Shown: positions 1 to 5,494 of the stretch, one piece after another
Layout: the number at the start of each line of letters is the position of its first letter
Position numbering within the stretch: position 1 is the stretch's first letter
NCBI GenBank assembly: GCA_045604025.1
Contig: JAZUNG010000194.1
Span: 1 to 7,916, forward strand
Direction: 5' to 3'
DNA from: RGIG5612 sp045604025
GTDB taxonomy: Bacteria > Bacillota > Clostridia > Lachnospirales > Lachnospiraceae
DNA: 7,916 bases
Notes under the pieces: generated by a model
What the model was told of the DNA's origin: nothing
Seen by the model: only the letters and a program-made list of their open reading frames with translations
Databases searched by the model: none
Made by a program: the position numbers and the translations under genes

Positions 1-124
1 GTATAAAGTAAACGAGAAATACTTATACATAACTCCAAATGTCCGAGATATGTATAAAGAAAACGAGAAATACTTATACATAACTCCAAATGTCCAGGAT
101 ATGTATAAGAAGCCGCAGGATAAT
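1..124. repeat. AT-rich 51-bp tandem repeat with interleaved inverted arms
   Basis: Positions 1-51 and 52-102 are aligned copies of one 51-bp unit that differ at only three bases (9/60, 45/96 and 46/97). A third copy begins at 103 and diverges after a few bases. The second unit is about 29% G+C, clearly lower than the genes around it. Each unit carries ATGTATAA and, downstream, its reverse complement TTATACAT (50-57 with 74-81; 101-108 is the next left-type arm). TTATACAT can therefore pair with the arm before or after it; the best pairing is the 10-bp match 73-82 with 100-109. The length is a multiple of three and the frame is open, so the repeat could also be translated as a 17-residue repeat. 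I favour a regulatory or structural repeat ahead of the gene at 125, because the composition changes and the few differences between copies all alter amino acids. Further copies may lie before base 1. Confidence 0.85.
73..109 (+). other. 10-bp perfect inverted repeat (possible hairpin)
   Basis: CTTATACATA (73-82) is the exact reverse complement of TATGTATAAG (100-109), with a 17-base loop. A further TCC/GGA pairing (85-87 with 97-99) could extend the stem across a 2-base bulge. A 9-bp version occurs one unit earlier (23-31 with 49-57). It ends 15 bases before the preferred start codon of the small membrane protein, so it could be an RNA hairpin in that leader or a DNA-binding dyad. There is no T-run after it, so it does not look like a terminator. 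Confidence 0.5.
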
Positions 125-412
125 ATGAAAAAGAGAGAATATGATGATGACGATGGGCGTACCATCGCCGATATGAGCGGAATAGAGCGCAGGTCCTTTT
201 CATCCGGTATAAGGGAGCTGAGGAACAGAAAACAGGGTGACCAGGATCCGGGCAGCCCTGACATGCGCAGCGCGGATGAGAAAGTGGATGCCAAAACACG
301 TCTGACATATACTTTTGGTGCTGTCGGAGCCGGGCTGCTGATAGGCATGGTATATATAGTCGGATTCGCTATAGTAATAGTGATCATGCTTCTGATAATG
401 GGAGTGCTGTGA
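125..412 (+). CDS. small unrecognised membrane-tail protein
   Basis: I do not recognise this family by name. With the start at 125 the product is 95 residues. It has a very acidic start (DDDD at residues 7-10, then GRTIADMSG), a polar, charged middle to about residue 59, and a continuous hydrophobic stretch from about 62 to the last residue. That is long enough for one long membrane segment or a tight hairpin, and almost no residues follow it, so the N-terminus is probably cytoplasmic with a C-terminal anchor. No signal peptide is seen. I chose ATG 125 because AGGA (117-120) lies just upstream and the base composition becomes gene-like there; the 4-base gap is short. Alternatives are ATG 50, giving 120 residues, or a start before base 1, because the frame is open to the window edge. 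In both cases the 17-residue repeat MYKENEKYLYITPNVQD would be part of the protein. The S1-domain gene follows after a short gap. Confidence 0.6.
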   Translation: MKKREYDDDDGRTIADMSGIERRSFSSGIRELRNRKQGDQDPGSPDMRSADEKVDAKTRLTYTFGAVGAGLLIGMVYIVGFAIVIVIMLLIMGVL

Positions 413-436
413 TCTAAATAAATAACAGTGATCAAT

Positions 437-442
437 GAGGTG
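437..442 (+). promoter_or_regulatory. ribosome binding site deciding the S1-protein start
   Basis: GAGGTG lies 3 bases before ATG 446. An in-frame GTG at 428 would add six residues but has only AT-rich sequence and no purine-rich site before it, so 446 is the better start. Confidence 0.6.
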
Positions 443-445
443 CTT

Positions 446-1555
446 ATGGAAGAAAATGTTATTCGGAAAGAAGATGTGATCGTTGAAAATGCTAAAATTG
501 AAGCAGAACAGGTTATAGCTGAAACTGCTGCATACCAGGCGGAGATGTCTGTTGCTGAACCAGAGCAGGCAGCCGAGGAGCCAGTATTGGCTGAAGAACC
601 GGAAGTAGTTCAGACAATGCCCAGGAGGGAGCATGGTACGACTGAGACCATGGATGACTATGCTCAGGAACTGGAGGATTCATTAAGACGTATGCATGCG
701 GGCGATATCATGGATGCCACAGTGGTAGCATTCGACGAAGAAGGAGTGACGGTTGATCTGGATTATTACGCACCTGGCCGTATTCCGGCCGAGGAGATGA
801 GTGCAGATCCGTCATTCAGTGTCATGAGCGATGTGAACATCGGAGATACATTCAAGGCTGTTGTAAAGCAGGTCGATGACGGCAGCGGCAATATCATCTT
901 GTCCAAGAAAGACGGAGATTTGGAATTTGCCTGGGACAGCCTCGTGCAGATGATGGAAGACCAGACATTGATCTCCGGCAAGATAGTAGATGTTCTGAAG
1001 TCCGGAGCGATCATGTATGTGGAGGGTATCCGCGGTTTCATCCCTGCATCCAAGCTGGACCTGAAATATGTTGAAGACACAGCGCCTTACCTGGGGAAGA
1101 AGATAAATGTACTGATCTCCGAAGCAGACCCTGAGGAGCACAAGTTAATACTGTCTGCCAAGGAACTGCTGACAGAAGCCGCCATCCAGAAGCGCAGCGA
1201 GCAGGTGAAGAAGCTGACTGTAGGCAGCATAGTTGAGGGTACTGTGGAAAGCCTGAAGGAGTACGGTGCCTTCGTAAACATCGGAAATGATGTGACAGGA
1301 CTGCTGCACGTCTCGCAGATCAGTGATAAAAAGATCAAGCATCCGAAGGTTGCCCTGAGCGTGGGCCAGAGGATCAATGTAATGATCACTAAGATCGAAA
1401 ATGGCAAGATCAGCCTGTCTATGAAGGCTGTACATGATGCAGCTCAGGAAGCAGATGAACAGGAAGCTGAAGAAGAAGCTGCGCGGTACAGAAGTGAATA
1501 CGTGCCGAACAATCCGTTTGCTGCACTTCTGAAAGATATAAAGATAAAGGAGTAG
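446..1555 (+). CDS. S1 RNA-binding domain protein (ribosomal protein S1-like)
   Basis: This 369-residue cytoplasmic protein probably binds single-stranded RNA or mRNA at the ribosome, as S1-type proteins do. Residues 1-65 are low-complexity and acidic, rich in Ala, Glu and Val. Three S1 (OB-fold) domains follow, at about 84-155, 176-241 and 257-329. The second contains GIRGFIPASKLD (about 184-195) and the third contains YGAFVNIG and GLLHVSQIS, which are hallmark S1 strands. Their order resembles repeats 1-3 of bacterial RpsA, and short RpsA homologues of this kind are common in Firmicutes. An acidic linker (about 330-350) leads to a tail containing NPFAALLKDIKIKE. It is not fused to IspH, a fusion seen in some Clostridia. 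The next gene begins 3 bases after the stop, so the two are probably co-transcribed. It could serve as the genome's RpsA or be an accessory S1 protein; the window cannot decide, so I give no symbol. Confidence 0.88.
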   Translation: MEENVIRKEDVIVENAKIEAEQVIAETAAYQAEMSVAEPEQAAEEPVLAEEPEVVQTMPRREHGTTETMDDYAQELEDSLRRMHAGDIMDATVVAFDEEGVTVDLDYYAPGRIPAEEMSADPSFSVMSDVNIGDTFKAVVKQVDDGSGNIILSKKDGDLEFAWDSLVQMMEDQTLISGKIVDVLKSGAIMYVEGIRGFIPASKLDLKYVEDTAPYLGKKINVLISEADPEEHKLILSAKELLTEAAIQKRSEQVKKLTVGSIVEGTVESLKEYGAFVNIGNDVTGLLHVSQISDKKIKHPKVALSVGQRINVMITKIENGKISLSMKAVHDAAQEADEQEAEEEAARYRSEYVPNNPFAALLKDIKIKE

Positions 1556-1558
1556 ATT

Positions 1559-2095
1559 ATGGAATTTGAAAAACTGATTCAGGAAAGAAGAAGCGTAAGA
1601 GCATACAGCCAGGAGCAGAAGGTAACAGCTGAGCAGATAAATGAGATCATTAGAGATGCGCAGCTGGCACCATCATGGAAGAACAGTCAGACTGCCAGAT
1701 ACTATGCCGTTGTTTCGGATGAGAAGCTGGAACAGATCCGCACAGACTGTCTGCCTGATTTCAACCAGAAGAACTGCACAGGCGCAGCTCTGATAGTCAC
1801 AACATTTGTAAAGAACCGTTCAGGCTTCAATAAATCCGGTGAGGCAGAAAACAAAGCCGGAAACTTCTGGGGAGCATATGATCTGGGACTGGCAAACGCA
1901 TACCTCGTGCTGAAGGCATCAGATATGGGTCTGGATACACTCATCATGGGGATCCGTGACGGTGATGCCCTCCGGGCAGCTCTTGATATCCCCGAAAATG
2001 AAGAAGTTATGAGTGTGATCGCAGTAGGATATGGAACAGGTCAGAAAGTGATCCATCCCAGAAAAGAGCTTGAGGATATACTTAAGGTATTCTGA
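1559..2095 (+). CDS. nitroreductase family FMN oxidoreductase
   Basis: The 178-residue product matches the compact nitroreductase family, flavoenzymes that bind FMN as dimers and use NAD(P)H to reduce nitro compounds, quinones or related acceptors. The N-terminal ERRSVRAY (9-16) is the usual FMN-phosphate-binding start. APSWKNSQ (37-44) is the family's AP-S-x-x-N-x-Q loop, GNFWGAYDLGLA (101-112) begins the core helix, and VGYGTG (156-161) precedes the C-terminal HPRKELEDI. Length is normal for the short form, and no Fe-S domain is fused. ATG 1559 has AAAGGAG (1546-1552) at good spacing, overlapping the end of the S1-protein gene. This tight spacing suggests one transcript, although no functional link with an RNA-binding protein is known. 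A strong hairpin follows. The physiological substrate cannot be read from sequence. Confidence 0.9.
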   Translation: MEFEKLIQERRSVRAYSQEQKVTAEQINEIIRDAQLAPSWKNSQTARYYAVVSDEKLEQIRTDCLPDFNQKNCTGAALIVTTFVKNRSGFNKSGEAENKAGNFWGAYDLGLANAYLVLKASDMGLDTLIMGIRDGDALRAALDIPENEEVMSVIAVGYGTGQKVIHPRKELEDILKVF

Positions 2096-2118
2096 TATAC
2101 CAATTACTACAACAAAAC

Positions 2119-2148
2119 ATGTCAGGCTATCTGTAGATGGCCTGACAT
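2119..2148 (+). terminator. strong hairpin, probable terminator or attenuator
   Basis: ATGTCAGGC (2119-2127) is the exact reverse complement of GCCTGACAT (2140-2148). The inner bases continue the pairing to a 13-bp stem with one G-U pair and the loop TGTA (2132-2135). It lies between the nitroreductase stop and the flavoprotein ribosome binding site. The downstream T-run (TTTCATT) is weak and interrupted, so termination may be partial. Confidence 0.6.
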
Positions 2149-2171
2149 TTCATTAGCAAAGGAATGATAAT

Positions 2172-3875
2172 ATGTCAGAAACGATCAGAACCGATATCCT
2201 GGTCATAGGCGGAGGAATGGCAGGCTGGATGGCAGCAGCACATGCAGTACAGGCTGGTGCCGGTGTAGTTATGGCCGATAAAGGATATATCGGAAAAAGC
2301 GGGCAGAGTGTATGTGCCCATGATTTTTTTGTATGCAATCCGGAATGGGGAGATGATATCCGCGAGATAGAAGACAAGGTGAACCAGGCCGGTGAATACC
2401 TTGTTAACCGCTTCTGGAGCGATACAGTGATCAGAGGCGGGTATGCAACTTATAAAGAGCTGGAATCATGGGGATTTGATTTCGAGAAGGATGAAGCGGG
2501 AAATATAGTCAGAGATGACAGGATCGGAGATTTTCCTGCCCTGAACATGAGAGATACCGGCAAAGTATATCATCCGTTTAATGAGACATTCGGTTACAAA
2601 GCGCGTATTCATATGCAGAAGATTGGTGTGGAACTCCTCGACCGTGTCATGATCATGGAGCTGATAAAGGAAAACGGACGCATCTCAGGAGCAGCCGGCA
2701 TCAGAATAGATTCCGGAGACATACTTATCATCGAGGCAAAGGCGGTGATCATGTGTACCGGAGGATGCAGCCTGAAAGCTGTAGGATACTCATGCGTTTC
2801 TACCTGCACGGGTGACGGAGACAGGATGGCTCTTGAGGCAGGTGCAGACCTTCTGGGCAAAGAGTTCGTGCAGCCCATGAGGGCCTCTGTTGAGAACCCT
2901 GCTATCCTGGGCGGAAGAGCACTTCCAGCAGGAAATGGTATAGTACCTGAAAGTGCCGCATCCATAGTGCTGCCCATGAGATGGAAGCATAACGGAGATC
3001 CATTTACAGTTCACCGGGGAAAACAGTCAAAGTATCCATTTTCGTACCTTGATCTGGAACTGGAAACACATGCCGGGAACGGTCCTGTAAAAGCAGAGGT
3101 AGAGGGGCAGGAACTGACTGTTGTTTCAGGCGGAGCTATAGGAATGTCGGTAAGAAAGGCAGATGGTATCTGGCCTGCTGACCATGAGTGCAGATCTGAT
3201 GTTCCGGGTCTATTTGCGGCAGGAGATGCACTGGGAACCATGCAGAACGGTGCATTGTATCTGCTGTGTGGTGGTTCATTAAGCGGATGCGCAGTCACAG
3301 GCGCTATTGCCGGAGATGCTGCTGGAGCGGAAGTTAAGGCAATGGATCAGATCCGTGTCAGTGATCACAGTATTCAGAGTGTTAAGGAGCGGATCGAAGC
3401 GCCTCTTAAAAGAACAGGTGGATTTTCTCCCAGATGGGTCATGCAGCTGCTCCATAATACCATGGCACCATATTTCATCTCGTATATCAAGGAAGAAGAT
3501 AGACTCAAAGGAGCGCTGAGCTATATAGAGTTTATCAGAGATCATCTTCTTCCGAAACTCTATGCGGCAGATGCTCATGAACTGAGACTGGCATATGAGG
3601 TCAGGAGTATGACACTGATCAGTGAGATCAGGCTCAGGTCGTCACTGTTCAGAACTGAGAGCAGAGGTATGCACTTCAGAGAAGATCATCCGTACAGAGA
3701 CGATGAAAACTGGCTGGCCTGGACCAGGATAACCCTGAAAGATGGGAAGATCACACCCGTCAAAGTGGAGATCCCGGACGAGTGGAAACCTGACAGAGAT
3801 GAAGCATACGAAGACAGATATACATACAGATTCCCCGGTGAAGATGAGTATATAAACAGTAAGCGGGAGGGCTGA
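2172..3875 (+). CDS. FAD-dependent oxidoreductase, fumarate reductase/AprA-like flavoprotein
   Basis: The 567-residue protein belongs to the superfamily that includes fumarate reductase and succinate dehydrogenase flavoproteins, L-aspartate oxidase and adenylylsulfate reductase alpha (AprA). Seen directly: the Rossmann FAD motif VIGGGMAG (11-18) with an acidic residue at D36; CTGG (195-198); TGDGDRMALEAGADL (213-227); LFAAGD (347-352), the second FAD site; and the C-terminal helical-domain signature FRTESRGMHFREDHPYRDD (493-511). No signal peptide or membrane segment is evident, so it is probably cytoplasmic. The substrate region departs from fumarate reductases: VVSGGAIGM (317-325) lacks the usual His before GG, and the GANRLGGNSL-type motif is NGALYLLCGGSL (359-370), lacking the catalytic-site Arg. 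AAAGGA (2158-2163) precedes ATG 2172. The ferredoxin gene begins one base after the stop and is the likely electron partner, as AprB is for AprA. There is no membrane-anchor subunit, APS-pathway gene or nad gene beside it, so the substrate is unknown. Confidence 0.85.
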   Translation: MSETIRTDILVIGGGMAGWMAAAHAVQAGAGVVMADKGYIGKSGQSVCAHDFFVCNPEWGDDIREIEDKVNQAGEYLVNRFWSDTVIRGGYATYKELESWGFDFEKDEAGNIVRDDRIGDFPALNMRDTGKVYHPFNETFGYKARIHMQKIGVELLDRVMIMELIKENGRISGAAGIRIDSGDILIIEAKAVIMCTGGCSLKAVGYSCVSTCTGDGDRMALEAGADLLGKEFVQPMRASVENPAILGGRALPAGNGIVPESAASIVLPMRWKHNGDPFTVHRGKQSKYPFSYLDLELETHAGNGPVKAEVEGQELTVVSGGAIGMSVRKADGIWPADHECRSDVPGLFAAGDALGTMQNGALYLLCGGSLSGCAVTGAIAGDAAGAEVKAMDQIRVSDHSIQSVKERIEAPLKRTGGFSPRWVMQLLHNTMAPYFISYIKEEDRLKGALSYIEFIRDHLLPKLYAADAHELRLAYEVRSMTLISEIRLRSSLFRTESRGMHFREDHPYRDDENWLAWTRITLKDGKITPVKVEIPDEWKPDRDEAYEDRYTYRFPGEDEYINSKREG

Positions 3876-3876
3876 T

Positions 3877-4098
3877 ATGGCGATTGAAAGAATTGATGAG
3901 AAGAAATGTATCGGCTGCGGTACATGTTTCCTTTCCTGCCCGATGGATGTTATACGCATGAATAACGAGACCGGGAAGGCTGAGATCAGATATCCGGAGG
4001 AATGTGTTGTCTGCAATTACTGTATAGCCGACTGCCCGGTTCAGGCTATAACGATCAGTCCGGGGAAAAGAGCAGTCTGGTTTTCATCAGGTTATTGA
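3877..4098 (+). CDS. two-cluster [4Fe-4S] ferredoxin, electron partner of the flavoprotein
   Basis: This 73-residue protein carries two classic cluster motifs. The first is C11-x2-C14-x2-C17-x3-C21-P and the second is C43-x2-C46-x2-C49-x3-C53-P, which together hold two [4Fe-4S] clusters. Such proteins pass low-potential electrons between donors and redox enzymes. The spacing between motifs and the general form resemble the cluster domain of AprB, but the long C-terminal arm of AprB is absent; after the second motif there are only about 18 residues. GGGAGG (3865-3870) ends 6 bases before ATG 3877, inside the end of the flavoprotein gene, so the two are translated in tandem and likely form a complex. 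The stop codon overlaps a TTGACA sequence (4095-4100) in the region ahead of pyrH. Confidence 0.9.
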   Translation: MAIERIDEKKCIGCGTCFLSCPMDVIRMNNETGKAEIRYPEECVVCNYCIADCPVQAITISPGKRAVWFSSGY

Positions 4099-4104
4099 CA
4101 GGTG

Positions 4105-4119
4105 GTAAATTCAATTTAC
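4105..4119. promoter_or_regulatory. 15-bp palindrome, candidate operator ahead of pyrH
   Basis: GTAAATT and AATTTAC flank a single central C, giving a perfect dyad. It overlaps the candidate -35 element of the pyrH promoter and also lies between an alternative TTGACA (4095-4100) and its possible -10 (4117-4122), a position typical for repressor binding. A 7-bp outer inverted repeat, CATCAGG (4085-4091) with CCTGATG (4128-4134), encloses it. I cannot assign a regulator, and an AT-rich 7-bp dyad can occur by chance. Confidence 0.4.
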
Positions 4120-4141
4120 TTTTATGCCCTGATGGTATAAA
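4115..4141 (+). promoter_or_regulatory. putative extended -10 promoter for the pyrH operon
   Basis: TGG followed by TATAAA (4133-4141) is an extended -10 element with five of six consensus bases. A weak -35 (TTTACT, 4115-4120) stands 15 bases upstream, a short gap that an extended -10 can tolerate. It is located 36 bases before the pyrH start in the only intergenic gap ahead of the housekeeping cluster. An alternative pair is TTGACA (4095-4100) with TACTTT (4117-4122). Confidence 0.5.
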
Positions 4142-4176
4142 ATATTTAGGATAAAATAATCAGTTCAGGAGAAGAT

Positions 4177-4878
4177 ATGGAAAATATAAAACGTATCATG
4201 CTGAAACTCAGCGGAGAAGCGCTGGCCAGAGAAGAAGGCGGATTTGATGAGGCGGAGATCCGCCGTATCGCAGAACAGGTCAAGACCTTATATGATCAGG
4301 GCATCGAGATCGGCGTCGTGATCGGAGGTGGCAATTTCTGGAGAGGCAGGACCGGCGTGGAGATTGACAGACCGAAGTCTGATTCTATCGGTATGCTGGC
4401 AACTGTCATGAACTGCATCTACGTATCAGAGTTCTTCAGATATGCCGGAATGAAGACCTGTATCATGACGCCCTTTGCATGTGGGACTTTTACCGAGATG
4501 TTCTCAAAAGACCGCGCAAACGAGGCTTTTGAAGCAGGAAAGGTTATTTTCTTTGCAGGAGGCACAGGTCATCCTTACTTCTCAACAGATATGTGCATGT
4601 CGCTCAGAGCCATCGAGATCAATGCCGATATCATACTGGCGGCCAAGAACGTTGACGGAGTATATGATTCCGACCCGGGAACCAATCCCAATGCGAAGAA
4701 GTATGACAAGCTGACTATTGATGAAGTAGTCGATCAGAAACTGAAGGTGATAGACCTTACTGCTTCCATGATGCTGATGGAGAACCGCATCCCCATGCGT
4801 CTGTTCGCCCTTAAAAATGAAAACAGCATCGTAAACGCACTTGGTGATAACTTCACCGGCACAGAAGTGCTGGTCTGA
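4177..4878 (+). CDS. pyrH: UMP kinase
   Basis: PyrH phosphorylates UMP to UDP with ATP in the cytoplasm, an essential step for UTP and CTP; the bacterial enzyme is a hexamer of the amino-acid-kinase fold. At 233 residues it is close to the family's usual 235-245. Motifs seen are MLKLSGEAL (8-16, phosphate-binding start), VVIGGGNFWRGR (47-58), FAGGTGHPYFSTD (126-138), AAKNVDGVYDSDP (155-167), which binds nucleotide, and DLTA (193-196). The family often has ATVINGLAL and GGTGNPFFTTD where this protein has ATVMNCIYV and GGTGHPYFSTD; these are modest variations. AGGAGA (4167-4172) sets ATG 4177. It is the first gene of the pyrH-frr-uppS-cdsA-dxr cluster, with frr 23 bases downstream. UTP and GTP commonly control this enzyme allosterically. 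Confidence 0.97.
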   Translation: MENIKRIMLKLSGEALAREEGGFDEAEIRRIAEQVKTLYDQGIEIGVVIGGGNFWRGRTGVEIDRPKSDSIGMLATVMNCIYVSEFFRYAGMKTCIMTPFACGTFTEMFSKDRANEAFEAGKVIFFAGGTGHPYFSTDMCMSLRAIEINADIILAAKNVDGVYDSDPGTNPNAKKYDKLTIDEVVDQKLKVIDLTASMMLMENRIPMRLFALKNENSIVNALGDNFTGTEVLV

Positions 4879-4901
4879 AATCTTAAATACAGGAGATAAC
4901 C

Positions 4902-5456
4902 ATGGACGAGAAATTAGTTAAGTACGAAGAGAAGATGGACAAGACCATCGACAATCTTGAGTCTGAATTTGCCACTATCAGAGCAGGCAGAGCCAATCCT
5001 CATATCCTCGACAGGATCAAAGTTGACTACTATGGCACCGAGACCCCTCTGCAGCAGGTTGGCAATATCTCAGTCCCTGAACCCAAGACCATCCTGATCT
5101 CACCCTGGGATCCCAAGATGATCAAAGATATCGAGAAGGCTATCCAGACCTCAGACATCGGTATCAATCCCTCCAATGACGGCCGTAATATCCGTCTGGT
5201 GTTCCCTGATCTGACTGAGGAACGCAGAAAAGAACTGGCCAAAGATGTCAAAAAGAAGGCAGAAGATGGCAAGGTCGCTATCAGAAACATCCGCCGTGAC
5301 GGAGTAGATGCTTTCAAGAAGATGGCCAAGGCCGGAGAGGTATCAGAAGACACCGGTAAGGATCTGGAAGATGAGATGCAGAAGCTGACCGACAGGTATA
5401 TTACCAAGATCGACAAGCTGACTGCTGACAAGACCGACGAGATCATGAAGGTGTGA
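4902..5456 (+). CDS. frr: ribosome recycling factor
   Basis: RRF works with EF-G to split the post-termination ribosome so that it can start again. The 184 residues match the standard 185-residue length. Conserved blocks are ATIRAGRANPHILD (24-37), VDYYGTETPLQQVGNISVPE (41-60), GINPSNDGRNIRLVFPDLTE (87-106), and RNIRRD (128-133), which contains the conserved Arg of the three-helix bundle that contacts the ribosome. The protein folds as this helix bundle (both ends of the chain) plus a small beta domain in the middle. AGGAGA (4891-4896) is 5 bases before ATG 4902. Its stop is 7 bases from the uppS start, so the two are likely translationally linked. Confidence 0.98.
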   Translation: MDEKLVKYEEKMDKTIDNLESEFATIRAGRANPHILDRIKVDYYGTETPLQQVGNISVPEPKTILISPWDPKMIKDIEKAIQTSDIGINPSNDGRNIRLVFPDLTEERRKELAKDVKKKAEDGKVAIRNIRRDGVDAFKKMAKAGEVSEDTGKDLEDEMQKLTDRYITKIDKLTADKTDEIMKV

Positions 5457-5494
5457 CCTGTCCATGACAGATACAAACATCGATCTGACAGGTC
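5455..5494 (+). other. alternative hairpins around the uppS start codon
   Basis: GACCTGTC (5455-5462), beginning within the frr stop codon, is the exact reverse complement of GACAGGTC (5487-5494), placing the uppS start in a 24-base loop. Its CTGTC part (5458-5462) can instead pair with GACAG (5466-5470), putting the start in a 3-base loop. The two pairings exclude each other. The nearest ribosome binding site (AAGGTG, 5448-5453) lies just before the stem and about 10 bases from ATG, longer than usual. This could couple uppS translation to frr. Pairing is seen; function is inferred. Confidence 0.4.

Noticed and set aside
1..124. CRISPR-like array
   Set aside because: The two units are directly adjacent with no unique spacers, so this is a simple tandem repeat.
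409..433. GTGATC direct repeat around the gap between the small protein and the S1 gene
   Set aside because: The repeat is only six bases and AT-rich spacer lies between; there is no hairpin or T-run, and it is likely chance.
2070..2101. Possible promoter for the flavoprotein gene inside the end of the nitroreductase gene (TTGAGG plus TATACC-like box)
   Set aside because: The -10 boxes fit poorly or are badly spaced, so I could not support it.
3642..4016. Minus-strand open frame of 124 residues spanning the flavoprotein-ferredoxin junction
   Set aside because: Both genes on the + strand have clear motifs and ribosome binding sites; this frame is a Ser/Phe/Ile-rich shadow.
4475..4714. Plus-strand 79-residue frame inside pyrH
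   Set aside because: It is out of frame within a complete pyrH, and its Arg/Ser-rich product resembles no family I know.
5030..5476. Minus-strand open frame of 148 residues opposite frr
   Set aside because: It is a Ser/Leu-rich shadow of a fully conserved frr, with no recognisable domain.
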